A stretch of 46,091 bases of DNA from Granulicella sp. (GTDB taxonomy: Bacteria > Acidobacteriota > Terriglobia > Terriglobales > Acidobacteriaceae): contig PKWU01000012.1 of assembly GCA_003132145.1 (NCBI GenBank), positions 1-46,091 of the forward strand. The letters run 5' to 3'. Of this stretch, positions 33,128 through 41,775 are shown piece by piece (positions within the stretch are counted from its first letter, which is position 1; every line of letters begins with the position of its first letter). The position numbers were made by a program, and so were the translations under genes. The notes under the pieces were generated by a model, which searched no databases, was not told the origin of the DNA, and was given only the letters and a program-made list of their open reading frames with translations.

Positions 33128-34022
33128 CTCCCGGTGGTAACGATTCGCTTGGATGCGCTGTGGAAGAAGGTGCGGGGTTTCAGTTCAGGGATGAGAGGGG
33201 AGATCCGTACTGGGAAATCGGCCAGCGTTCATCGAATTGCCCACAGACGAATCTCAGTTGTTGCCAACAGGCCAATGCGTTCATCCACCCGGTTTTCAGC
33301 CGCATTAATCCGGGCCCTGCTGGGTTAGTCCCCTGAAACGCCGTTGCGGTTGGCGACCAGATCACTCGCTATGCTGAATTCTCCATGGGTTAATTTTGCG
33401 CAGCGTGTCTGGACCGAATCCTAGGTCTATTTGCCCGTATCAGGGGCCCTGTATTAATAGGTATTGCACGAAACCGGACCTCCGATGATCCGATCAGAGA
33501 AAAGGCCGTTTCTCGGGCCGCATTCCAGCAGCAGTTGAGATTCTCTGGTGCCAAAACTCGTAGCAATGGCCCGACAATGCGGACCTATTGCTACATAAGT
33601 TGAATATAATGAGTAATTTAATACTAAATGGCGGTGGATGGAGTCTTCTGCGAACCCGTCTCTGGATCGAATTCCCTGCTAACAGGGAAAAATACAGGGA
33701 AATTCACGATTTCGACCCCAAAGTCTAATGGAAAGAGTCCTCCATATTACTGAATAAACGCTACTTATTCGTCGTTATCCGAAATTCAAGACGCATACCG
33801 AACAGGGAATTATCACCCACGCATCAGGGAAATGCATTTCCCTGATACCGGCTATCTAGGTCACCTCATCCCTAGAATTCTGAACATCTGGTGTTTCAGC
33901 ATCTCACGACCTGTCCACTTTGAATCGCGGCAACTTCATCCTACGCCTATGACTTACTGGGTTCCAATGCGAGTTTTTAGACAGGTTCTTAGGCCCAAGC
34001 TTCGCCCTTTCTCCACGAGTCT
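33128..34022. other. Long non-coding region with AT-rich core
   Basis: About 0.9 kb between the second TolC gene and the GH2 gene without a convincing gene. From about 33580 to 33830 the sequence is clearly more AT-rich than its surroundings, with short broken frames; one reads EFPANREKYREIHDFDPKV before a stop. It contains six copies of CAGGGAA or its complement and a perfect 24-bp palindrome (33823-33846). It may be the decayed end of a mobile element or an integration scar. Confidence 0.45.
33672..33846. repeat. CAGGGAA heptamer cluster with 24-bp perfect palindrome
   Basis: CAGGGAA occurs at 33683, 33695, 33803 and 33825, and its complement at 33672 and 33838. The copies at 33672 and 33683 form a hairpin with a 4-nt loop. 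The copies at 33825 and 33838 are arms of a perfect 24-bp palindrome (33823-33846) with core CAGGGAAATGCATTTCCCTG. Possible roles are a dimeric-protein operator, a recombinase site or repeat debris. Confidence 0.6.
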
Positions 34023-36542
34023 CTACGCAACAATGGGGCGAAGCTTCGCCGTCTTGGACACAAGCGTGAGAGTCGCCGATTCGAGCCGGTGTGAGGTTGC
34101 TTCAATCACCACCGTCCCAGGCTTCTTCGTTGTCTGAACAATGACCTGCGCGAGGCCGTTGAAGAGGCTTCGCTCTGGCTTCTTGTCCGATTCCTGACAG
34201 TTGGGATCGCCGTTGCCGACACCAATCAAGGCTCCCTCTCCCGCGACCTTGAATCGAATAAAGGCATCACCGGTTGGAACCGGAAGCCCATCCTTGTCCA
34301 CTACCTCAACGCGGATGATGGCGATATCCTGACCATCGGCTGAGATTTCGTTGCGATCTGCCGTGAGCACAATCCGGGCCTGTGCGCCAGTGGTACGGCG
34401 AGCTTCCGTCAATACAACCTTGCCATCCTTGGTTCCTCTTGCTTCGAGGATGCCGGGAGCGTAGTTCACCTTCCATTCCAGGTGATACTGAGGAACGATT
34501 TTTTGCGAGCCAAGACTTTTCCCATTTAGAAAAAGCTCAGCGCTGTCTAGATTCGATTCGACCTGAACCATGATTTCTTCGCCATCCCTGCCCGGCCAAT
34601 TCCAATGCGGGAACAAGTGTAGGATTGGCTTGTTATCCCACCATGCCTTGTAATGGAAGTACGCATCCTTAGGATACCCACATGTATCTACTATGCCGAA
34701 CTGCGAACTGACGCTTGGCCAGGCATACGGCGAGGGTTCTCCACGATAGTCAAATCCAGTCCACGCAAACCCACCGGACAGCCAGGGCCGGGTGTTGTAG
34801 AATTTCCACCACCCCTGCCCAAAATCTACAGAGGAGTCTGGGTAATCGACATCGTATGAACTCACCCAGTTGCGCAGCTTGTCGTTCGTATAGATTCCGC
34901 GAGTGAAAACGGCGCTGGCCGTTTCCGTGCCGACCAGCAACTGTTTAGGGTGGTCTTTGCGGTACTGATCGATTTGTGAAAGGTTGTAATTAAAACCCAT
35001 TACTTCGAGGCAAGGTGCAAGGGGCTTGTCGTTGCTCCCATTGACGGCTGCGGTACACAGACGTGTGGGATCCAGTTCGTGTGTGCGTTGCTGCATCGCG
35101 TGAATGACGCGCGGTCCCGCTTCATCTTGCTGGAGTGCCCATTCTTCATTGCCCATCGACCAAAGGAAAATGGACGGATGATTGCGGAACCGGCGAATCA
35201 TCGTTGATAGTTGCGCCAGTCCCTCATCGCTGGAGGACATCATGCGCGTTTCGCAAAGCACCAGCACTCCCAACCGGTCGCACGCTTCAATCAATTCTGG
35301 CGTAGGAGGATTATGGGATGTGCGGATGGCGTTGCACCCCATCCCCTTGAGCACTTCCATCCGAAACGCCTGCAAACGGTCCGGCAATGCGGCGCCGACG
35401 CCTGCATGATCCTGATGGTTGCAGGTTCCCTGGATAACTGTCTTTTTCCCATTCAGCAGAAATCCCTTATCCAGGTCCCATGCCAGCGTACGTACTCCAA
35501 AGCTGACCGCGTCACGATCACGCACCCTGCCATTCGATTCGACGACTGCTACCGCATAGTAAAGTGTTGGCTGCTCCAATGACCACAGCGCGGGATGAGC
35601 GATCTTCGTCGTTGCACTAACGCTCTCTCTGCCGTCTACCGGAATATCGGTCTCTGGTGAATTGGCGGTTCCCACTACTTTCCCGGCATTATCAAGTATC
35701 TGCCAACGTACGCGGAAGCTCTCCTTCGAGGTTCCGGTATTTTCAACAATCGTACTTAGATTGAGCGTTGCGCTGTTTGGCTGAACCTCGGTGCGTACGA
35801 CTGTCTCCCATTGGCCAACATGTAAAGTGTCCACCTTTGTAAGCCATACGTGGCGATAGATTCCCGCTCCTTCATAGAACCATCCATCGCCATAAGACGC
35901 ATCCACGCGCACAACGATGGCGTTCGGCTGCCCGTAGTTCACGAAGTCTGTAAGGTCAAATCCAAACGGAGTATAGCCGCTGTCGCTTCGACCAATAAAT
36001 GCACCGTTGCAGAACACCAATGCACTACGAAAGATGCCATCGAAGTTCACATAGATGCGCCGGCCAGCGTCTTCCTGGGGAATATGAAAGGTTCGGCGAT
36101 ACCAGCCCACGCTTGTCTCAGGGTATTTGCGCCCCAAGGGCTTGTACCCGTGAGATGTCAATGATGGGTCGTCTACAAAAGGCAACTCCACCGCCCAATC
36201 GTGCGGGAGGTCGAGAGCACGCCACTGCGAGTCATCGAACTTCGGCTTTGCAAAATGGAAATCCCCGGTCTTGGCGAAATCCCCCTGGTCGCCTCCGAAA
36301 TTGAGATCTTTTGCAGGGTCGCTGGCGTGGCCATGAATAAATCGCCAGTCAAAATCGAAGAGAAGATGTTCTCGTGGGCCTAAATCGATCTCCGGAATTC
36401 CCTGAATCACTCCTGCTTCTTCAGCTTTGTCGACGACTGTCGTAAACAGTGCTGGATGGGCAAAGGCAGGTTTGAGCAGAAGACTGCCGGCTGCAACAAG
36501 TGCGCCGGATTGAAGAACCTTGCGGCGAGATACTCTAGACAT
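34023..36542 (-). CDS. GH2 beta-galactosidase-type enzyme with Tat signal
   Basis: Encodes 839 residues from ATG 36542 (GTG 36560 also in frame; AAGGGA upstream favours the ATG). The N-terminus SRVSRRKVLQSGALVAAGSL is a twin-arginine signal. The GH2 domains run in order: sugar-binding jelly roll (about 50-230), Ig-like (about 240-345), TIM barrel (about 350-640) with TSHNPP, acid/base Glu466 in SMGNEEW and nucleophile Glu540 in LLVGTETASA, then a DUF4982-like domain and a C-terminal Ig-like domain. The enzyme hydrolyses terminal beta-galactosides or related beta-glycosides in the periplasm or outside. The gene lies downstream of the TonB-dependent receptor, so both probably serve uptake and use of one glycan. 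Confidence 0.92.
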   Translation of the reverse strand: MSRVSRRKVLQSGALVAAGSLLLKPAFAHPALFTTVVDKAEEAGVIQGIPEIDLGPREHLLFDFDWRFIHGHASDPAKDLNFGGDQGDFAKTGDFHFAKPKFDDSQWRALDLPHDWAVELPFVDDPSLTSHGYKPLGRKYPETSVGWYRRTFHIPQEDAGRRIYVNFDGIFRSALVFCNGAFIGRSDSGYTPFGFDLTDFVNYGQPNAIVVRVDASYGDGWFYEGAGIYRHVWLTKVDTLHVGQWETVVRTEVQPNSATLNLSTIVENTGTSKESFRVRWQILDNAGKVVGTANSPETDIPVDGRESVSATTKIAHPALWSLEQPTLYYAVAVVESNGRVRDRDAVSFGVRTLAWDLDKGFLLNGKKTVIQGTCNHQDHAGVGAALPDRLQAFRMEVLKGMGCNAIRTSHNPPTPELIEACDRLGVLVLCETRMMSSSDEGLAQLSTMIRRFRNHPSIFLWSMGNEEWALQQDEAGPRVIHAMQQRTHELDPTRLCTAAVNGSNDKPLAPCLEVMGFNYNLSQIDQYRKDHPKQLLVGTETASAVFTRGIYTNDKLRNWVSSYDVDYPDSSVDFGQGWWKFYNTRPWLSGGFAWTGFDYRGEPSPYAWPSVSSQFGIVDTCGYPKDAYFHYKAWWDNKPILHLFPHWNWPGRDGEEIMVQVESNLDSAELFLNGKSLGSQKIVPQYHLEWKVNYAPGILEARGTKDGKVVLTEARRTTGAQARIVLTADRNEISADGQDIAIIRVEVVDKDGLPVPTGDAFIRFKVAGEGALIGVGNGDPNCQESDKKPERSLFNGLAQVIVQTTKKPGTVVIEATSHRLESATLTLVSKTAKLRPIVA

Positions 36543-36601
36543 AGTGTGTTTCCCTTTCACTCTCAGGGCTGAACTTAAAGTAAGTTCTCAGCGACAAAAT
36601 C

Positions 36602-36648
36602 GCTCCGGGGTGTCTGCCATGCGTTTCGCACAGCAGACACCCCGGAGC
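36602..36648 (-). terminator. Strong hairpin between receptor and GH2 genes
   Basis: GCTCCGGGGTGTCTGC (36602-36617) pairs perfectly with 36633-36648: a 16-bp stem with a 15-nt loop that itself has a small inner stem. On the minus strand it lies 24 bases after the natural end of the receptor gene and is followed by GATTTTG. It should largely separate transcription of the receptor from the GH2 gene. Confidence 0.7.
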
Positions 36649-36671
36649 ACGGTAATTACAACGTCAATTGT

Positions 36672-36950
36672 TTACCAGACTATCTTCCCGGAGATCTGAA
36701 CCTGGCGAGGCAGGTTACTTTGCCCCCACGGTCCCTTTTCGATCTCGCCGAAGGTTGAGTCATTGGTGCTGCCGTCGGGGCCTTCCGACCACTCTGGATG
36801 GTTGAGCACGTTGAAGGCTTCCAGGCGGAGCTGCAACTGCATTCTCCCAACGATTGCAAAGTTCTTTGAGAGGTTGGTGTCAAATTGGTAGTTGCTTGGA
36901 AGGCGAATGCCAGTGTAGACGACGTTCTGAGTCTCGCCATAGTTCGGCAC
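36672..36950 (-). pseudogene. Severed C-terminal end of the TonB-dependent receptor
   Basis: In the same frame, directly after the TAG, 92 codons read VPNYGETQNVVYTGIRLPSN through LQLRLEAFNVLNHPEW and end in QVQISGKIVW. EAFNVLNHPEW and a terminal aromatic residue are the normal ending of this receptor family and act as the barrel-assembly signal. Without this part the barrel could not close or be recognised by BAM. Confidence 0.8.
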
Positions 36951-39900
36951 CTACTGGAAGTCTGCTCCAGCAGAACAGGTTCCGTCGTAGTCGTATGGCA
37001 GTTGTACCAGGACGTACACGCCGGCGCTATTTTCCTGGTACTGCTCAGCGCATGCGGCCACGAGACGGATAAATCCGTCGTCTTTCTGAATGTGCGGCTT
37101 GACATAAGCACTGTGGATGTAGAGTTCGTTGGGATTGTTGGGAAGACCCCATGGCGAGCCAGTCTGATAGATGTAAAGAGCGCCAAGTTCCCAGCCGCCG
37201 ATGACACCGTCGACAATCCGATTCACCGTCGGCAGGAAGGTGCGACCGCGGCCAACCGGCAGCATGTAGACGCCGGAAAGCGTGATGCGGTGGGTGTAAT
37301 CATGCCCGTCAATATATCTGGACTTAACGCGGTAGGTTGAGTCTGCGAATCCGCCCGAATCCATCAGCTTCGACCAGTTCCAGGTGCCATGCAGGGTGAG
37401 CGATTTGTTCCACTTGTGTTCAGCAGTAACCTGTAGCGAGTTGTACCACGAGTGCGCATCATTGAGCTGCCAGTCGGTCATGCCGCCGAATTGAGGATAT
37501 GGCTGGGTGAAGGTGAGAGCATTGATGGTTGTGGAAGTGTAGTCGCTCGATCCCTGAAATCCATTGATTCCAAAGAATGGATTGGGAACGTTGTTGTTGC
37601 TACAGACTTCGTTTCTTCCACCCAGCTGCGGGTTACACGGCGCATAGTCGGCAGCCGATTGGCGGTTGAAGCCACCATCACTGCTGTCGCCGTCGAAGAG
37701 TTGAGTTCCGACGTAGGCGACATTCACCGTGTCACGCTTCCAGAACTGGCGCTCCACACCGACGGAGTAGTTCCAGAAGCTCGGAGTCTTGTAATTCCCG
37801 TTCACGATATAGGGGCCTTGTCCCAGTTGCTCCAGCATGCCCAGGGATGATCCGGTCGGCTGAATCACCGATGAATACGGATTGGAGATGGGGTTGGCGA
37901 GGTTGGGGTATGTGCTACCCGGATGCGTAGGGTCGTTGGCCTGGTAGCTCGTGGAAGCATTGTAGCCAAACGAGGACGGGCCGTTTTGCGGGGTCCTCAT
38001 CGATTCACCAAAGCCAGCGCGAAGAACTGTCTTGTCATCCAAGGCATACGCGAAGCCAACCCGCGGCTGGATATTGGTTTTCGTCATTGGATAGACGGTA
38101 CGCGGGGTGCCATTGACTCCGAGGTAGGTCAAACCGCCGAGGATCTGACTATAGCCCGGAACAACAACTTCGGAGTTGATGGGATTGACCCCCGTGGCGT
38201 TGAATGCGCCATTGCCCAGATTATGCCGCTCGACTTCACCGGGGATGAAGTCCCAGCGTATGCCAAGGTTCAGCGTCAGTTTACTGGTGACCTTCCAATC
38301 GTCCTGAAGGAAAGGTGCCCAGTAATGCGAGGACCAAAACGTCTTGACGTTAATCGAGTCACTGCCACTGGTTGGATTGCCCAGCAGAAGAGAGGCAATG
38401 GAGTTGCCGCTTGCCGGATCCCACGAACCGCAACTACCGCACTCGGTCTGGGTCCAGGTGCGGTCGATCCAGAAATTGTTGCCGCCGCCGATCACGTCGT
38501 TCCCCGATTGCTGGAAGCGAGCATCCAGCCCGCCGTGGATCGTGTGCTTTTTCTTGATCCAGGTGACGGTCGGAAACAGGTCGAGACTGTTGCTGACGGT
38601 TTGGCTATTGCCGGTAGTACCCATCGTGCTAAATTCACTGGTGTTCAGGTAGGGGAATTCGGCCATGGCCGCAGGCCCCATCTGGGCTGTCTGCTGTGCG
38701 GTCCAGCCGAGGGCAGTTGGATCGTAAGACGGACCGCCAAAGGAATAGTCAGCCCTAACTCCCACGTTGGCGCGAAAGTCGAAGAGCAGATTGGGAGTAA
38801 AGGTGTGAGTCTCTTCGAGGGTGAAGGTGTGACTGCGCTCCCCGTGAGGCAGTTGTCCTTCCTCCTCCGGCCCGGTAAAGCCATCGTAACTGCGAACCTC
38901 TTCCCGTTCCCAGTATCCGTAGTGGAGACTGAAACGATCTTTCGACGAAAGGACCTGGTCCAACTTCGCGAGCACATTGCGATAATGGTCTGTATCGCCC
39001 GCCGCGACGGTGTAGTTGTTCGCAAAGGGGTTGGAGCCAGGAGCAGTGGCTGTGTTAGGCGCCGGATAAAAGTCCATCATCTTCTGAGCCATTGCGTTGA
39101 TGCGCGAGGCAGGAATGATGTTCGCGGCCGACGTAGGATTAATGCTGTCGGTGGGCCCGAACGGAACGCGTACGTATTGGCCCGCGGAATTCTGCGAGAT
39201 GTTCTCCGGGTCAAGGATGCTGATCGGGGCATAGGCGCTGCCGGTCCAGTATTCCAGGCTTGTGAAGTCGCCAGTCATCCATTTGGGGTCTGGAACCGAG
39301 TCGGTCAAGGTGTTCGGTTCAATCTCGTTCCAATTTTCGTATTGCAGCGTGAAGAAGGTCTTGTTCCGTCCATCGTAGAGTTTGGGTATAAACACCGGAC
39401 CGCCCAACTCCGCGCCGTATTGGTCCAGCTTGTGTGGTTGGGTTCGGAACGGCGTTACGTCAGTGCCGGGTAGAGCAGTCGCTATCTTGTAGTCGTTCTG
39501 CCAGGTGTTGGAATCCAGCCAGCTGCGACGGGCATACTCGTACACGTCGCCGTGAAGTGTGTTGGTTCCGGATTTCAAGACCACATCCTCGACGCCGCCA
39601 GCCATAAGCCCGTACTTTGCGTCGAAGGGATTGGTGATGAGTTTGAACTCCTGCACGGAATCGACCGGCGGAACATAGGCAATCTCCGCGGCGCCGGTGT
39701 TGTTGAGGCTGGCCCTCGTGTTCGGCATACCATCCATCATCAGTTCGACATTTCCAGCGCCACCGCCGTTAATCGAGAGGTTCGCCTGGGTATCGTCGAA
39801 GGGCCGTTGATACTGAGGGCTGCCCGTCCAGACGGCAGCGGCACTCAGGATGGAGAGCATGCCGGGATCGCGGCCATTGAGCGGAAGCTCGGTAACCCGC

Positions 39901-40301
39901 TCATTCTCGACGACTTCACCGGTATCCGCCTTGCCAAAATCGAGCAGGGTGTCGCTCGTGACCGTGACCGTCTCCGTGACGTGGCCAATTACCAATGCAA
40001 AGTTGACGGTTGAAGTTTGACCAACCTGCAGGTTGATGCCGGTGTGCAGTGCTTTTTCAAAACCAGTCGCTTCAGCGGACACAACATAGTTTCCCGGGTT
40101 CAGATAAGGAATGGTGTAATCCCCCGACGCCGTTGAAACCGTGGATATGTTCACGTTGGTATCAATATTGTGGGCGCTTATCGTGGCCTTGCGAATAACG
40201 GCCCCGGTTGAATCTGTGACGCGACCCGTGAACTCCTGCGCCGCCAGAGAACTGGCGGGTAGCAGAACGCTCAGAATCAATAAGAACCGAGTGATTTTCA
40301 C
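36951..40301 (-). CDS. TonB-dependent receptor, carboxypeptidase-regulatory-like type, cut short by TAG
   Basis: The GTG at 40301 (preceded by AGAGG) begins a signal peptide (KITRFLLILSVLLPASSLAA); the frame is also open to 40352. A carboxypeptidase-regulatory-like domain follows (EFTGRVTDSTGAVIRKATIS), then the plug with ELPLNGRDPGMLSILSAAAV, then a very large beta-barrel with typical tyrosine- and asparagine-rich strands. Such acidobacterial outer-membrane receptors of about 1150-1250 residues import glycans or other large solutes. The frame stops at TAG 36951-36953 after GADFQ, but the same frame continues without interruption to 36672 and supplies the missing last barrel strands. The stop is probably a nonsense mutation, unless it is read through. 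Confidence 0.85.
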   Translation of the reverse strand: MKITRFLLILSVLLPASSLAAQEFTGRVTDSTGAVIRKATISAHNIDTNVNISTVSTASGDYTIPYLNPGNYVVSAEATGFEKALHTGINLQVGQTSTVNFALVIGHVTETVTVTSDTLLDFGKADTGEVVENERVTELPLNGRDPGMLSILSAAAVWTGSPQYQRPFDDTQANLSINGGGAGNVELMMDGMPNTRASLNNTGAAEIAYVPPVDSVQEFKLITNPFDAKYGLMAGGVEDVVLKSGTNTLHGDVYEYARRSWLDSNTWQNDYKIATALPGTDVTPFRTQPHKLDQYGAELGGPVFIPKLYDGRNKTFFTLQYENWNEIEPNTLTDSVPDPKWMTGDFTSLEYWTGSAYAPISILDPENISQNSAGQYVRVPFGPTDSINPTSAANIIPASRINAMAQKMMDFYPAPNTATAPGSNPFANNYTVAAGDTDHYRNVLAKLDQVLSSKDRFSLHYGYWEREEVRSYDGFTGPEEEGQLPHGERSHTFTLEETHTFTPNLLFDFRANVGVRADYSFGGPSYDPTALGWTAQQTAQMGPAAMAEFPYLNTSEFSTMGTTGNSQTVSNSLDLFPTVTWIKKKHTIHGGLDARFQQSGNDVIGGGNNFWIDRTWTQTECGSCGSWDPASGNSIASLLLGNPTSGSDSINVKTFWSSHYWAPFLQDDWKVTSKLTLNLGIRWDFIPGEVERHNLGNGAFNATGVNPINSEVVVPGYSQILGGLTYLGVNGTPRTVYPMTKTNIQPRVGFAYALDDKTVLRAGFGESMRTPQNGPSSFGYNASTSYQANDPTHPGSTYPNLANPISNPYSSVIQPTGSSLGMLEQLGQGPYIVNGNYKTPSFWNYSVGVERQFWKRDTVNVAYVGTQLFDGDSSDGGFNRQSAADYAPCNPQLGGRNEVCSNNNVPNPFFGINGFQGSSDYTSTTINALTFTQPYPQFGGMTDWQLNDAHSWYNSLQVTAEHKWNKSLTLHGTWNWSKLMDSGGFADSTYRVKSRYIDGHDYTHRITLSGVYMLPVGRGRTFLPTVNRIVDGVIGGWELGALYIYQTGSPWGLPNNPNELYIHSAYVKPHIQKDDGFIRLVAACAEQYQENSAGVYVLVQLPYDYDGTCSAGADFQ

Positions 40302-40355
40302 GTTATTAAGCCTCTGTTTTCGAATTGAAGTTAGATTGCAATTTCCATCCACGCG

Positions 40356-40563
40356 CTCTATTAGTTGGGCGCTCCCATTGGATACTTCCTGTCCAGGTGG
40401 TGCCAGCGTTCAGGATCAAAAGCATGTCCGGATCGCGTCCGTTGAGCGGCAACTCTGTATTGTTGCCCGAGGCGTCCTCGGTTTCCAGTTGGGGCGGCGC
40501 TGAGCTCACCACCACCTGATCGGTGACTGAGCCCACCTGCAGAGCGAAGTTCTGATTGAACAC
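40356..40563 (-). pseudogene. Fragment of a second TonB-dependent receptor
   Basis: The frame contains NFALQVGSVTDQVVVSSAPP, TELPLNGRDPDMLLILNAG and TTWTGSIQWERPTNRA. These align with the region around ELPLNGRDPGMLSILSAAAV in the receptor just downstream. Nothing of the barrel remains; the fragment joins the leader of that receptor on one side and IS-like sequence on the other. It is a scrap of a tandem paralogue. Confidence 0.75.
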
Positions 40564-40630
40564 CTGCGAGGCGAGCATCAATATACTCGTCAATGGTAGG
40601 TTGTCAAGTGGACGTTGATAAGAGGCCAGT

Positions 40631-40990
40631 AGTGTCCGGCTAAAATCGCATCGCCTGCCGTAATCATCACATAGAACAGACTTTAGCTTATAACTCTCGT
40701 TTTTCGATTTGAAAATGACGTCAGCAGAACCGGCAGCAATCGGCAAGTGGCTGCCGACAATGAGGGATGAATGCCGGACAGACCGTCTTCTCCCAGCTTT
40801 TGGATCACCTGCCCTCATACGAGTTTCAGAAGTGCGTCGAGCGCTATGGTGGAGATGCACATCATCGGGGCTTCTCCTGCCGCGACCAGTATTTGGCCAT
40901 GGCTTTTGCGCAGTTGACCTACCGCGAGGGTCTTCGCGACATCGAAGCCTGTCTGGTCGCCATGCGCGGCAAGCTATTACGCCGACAAAA
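40631..40990 (+). mobile_element. IS4-family insertion sequence remnant
   Basis: AGTGTCCGGCTAAAA at 40631 resembles a left terminal repeat of IS4-group elements. From ATG 40767 the frame reads MNAGQTVFSQLLDHLPSYEF, then GFSCRDQYLAMAFAQLTYRE and GLRDIEACLVAMRGKLL, the DUF4372 N-terminal domain of IS4-type transposases. It ends after about 70 residues (normal length is nearly 400), and the right end and catalytic DDE domain are missing. The element is inactive. Confidence 0.75.
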
Positions 40991-41213
40991 CGCGTAAAGT
41001 CTGTGAGGTGACCATATTTCTCTTCGCCATGTTGCTCTCAAGAAAGCACAGGAGAGGAGGAGTCAACGAAACGCCTGCGGGCACCACACCCTCGACAACA
41101 GGGATGCCCTTTGCTATCAACCGACCGGCTTTGCTGCGAAACTCCGGCGGGTACTGTTCCATTCCTCGAATTGTCAATCCCATTGTTAACTTGACTGCTT
41201 TCTTCGTTGGCAT
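40977..41213 (-). pseudogene. IS3-type OrfA-like transposase N-terminal scrap
   Basis: The frame from ATG 41213 includes QYPPEFRSKAGRLIAKGIP, matching the start of the HTH domain of IS3-family OrfA proteins (YPPEFR...VRLV). After about 35 residues the sequence departs from the family (GVSLTPPLLCFLESN). It meets the IS4 remnant head-on, which suggests successive insertion and deletion. Confidence 0.45.
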
Positions 41214-41775
41214 CTTTCCTCTGTTGTCAGATTTCTGTTCTAACGGTTAGTTTCCGACCCGTATTCTAGTGGTCGGTGTATCGCATTGTGCCAGGGATCA
41301 TCCGATACCAAGCTCATCGGATCGGAGGGAGTCACCAATACTTGAAAGGATGCCCACTTGTTTCTGAAGGTACGACGAGCGAGGGGAGAGACGTGTCCAG
41401 CCATTAGGCTTGACCTTCTCCTCCAAGGCGTTCCAGAATCGCTTCCCTCTGCCCGAGGTGGTCTGTGCATTGGTTGTCGGTATGACCGACACAATCACAA
41501 TCTTTACCTTGTGATCGCCGATCCACTTGAGGCGCGGGTCGGCGGCATGTCCAAGTATGGCTTCGCTGATCTCGTCGACCAGTGGCCCAACTTTCAGCCG
41601 TGTGTCCTATGCGTAGACCTGTCGGCGTCGTTCGCCTTCCAGAGAGGCTTCGCCAGCCTCCACGTTGACAGTCCAATGCTGCACGCCAGTCCTTCGCGCC
41701 GGTGAATCACGTTGGGCAGTCCCCCGGAAACTTCTCTGCTCACCGCGTCCACGATCGCGCATCTAAACTAACAGT
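41214..41775. other. Degraded region, possible minus-strand gene remnant
   Basis: A minus-strand frame between about 41298 and 41640 reads VNVEAGEASLEGERRRQVYA, then a TAG at 41607-41609, then RLKVGPLVDEISEAILGHAA and DPRLKWIGDHKVKIVIVSVI. Its composition looks protein-like across the stop, so it may be an inactivated gene; the family is not recognised. The last 70 bases should hold the promoter of the 41776 gene. Confidence 0.35.

Noticed and set aside
33672..33846. A CRISPR array
   Set aside because: The repeats are only 7 bases long, unevenly spaced and partly inverted; there are no spacers of even length and no cas genes.
33128..34022. A tRNA or other structural RNA gene
   Set aside because: I found no cloverleaf-like pairing, T-loop motif or CCA end in this stretch by eye; a tRNA scan would settle it.
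37923..39473. A 516-codon plus-strand ORF opposite the TonB-dependent receptor
   Set aside because: The receptor on the minus strand has clear domains; the opposite frame is Val/Arg-rich and shows no motif.
40306..40860. A complete 184-codon gene upstream of the receptor
   Set aside because: Only the part around ELPLNGRDP is protein-like; the N-terminal half is antisense to the IS4 scrap, so it is a fragment, not a gene.
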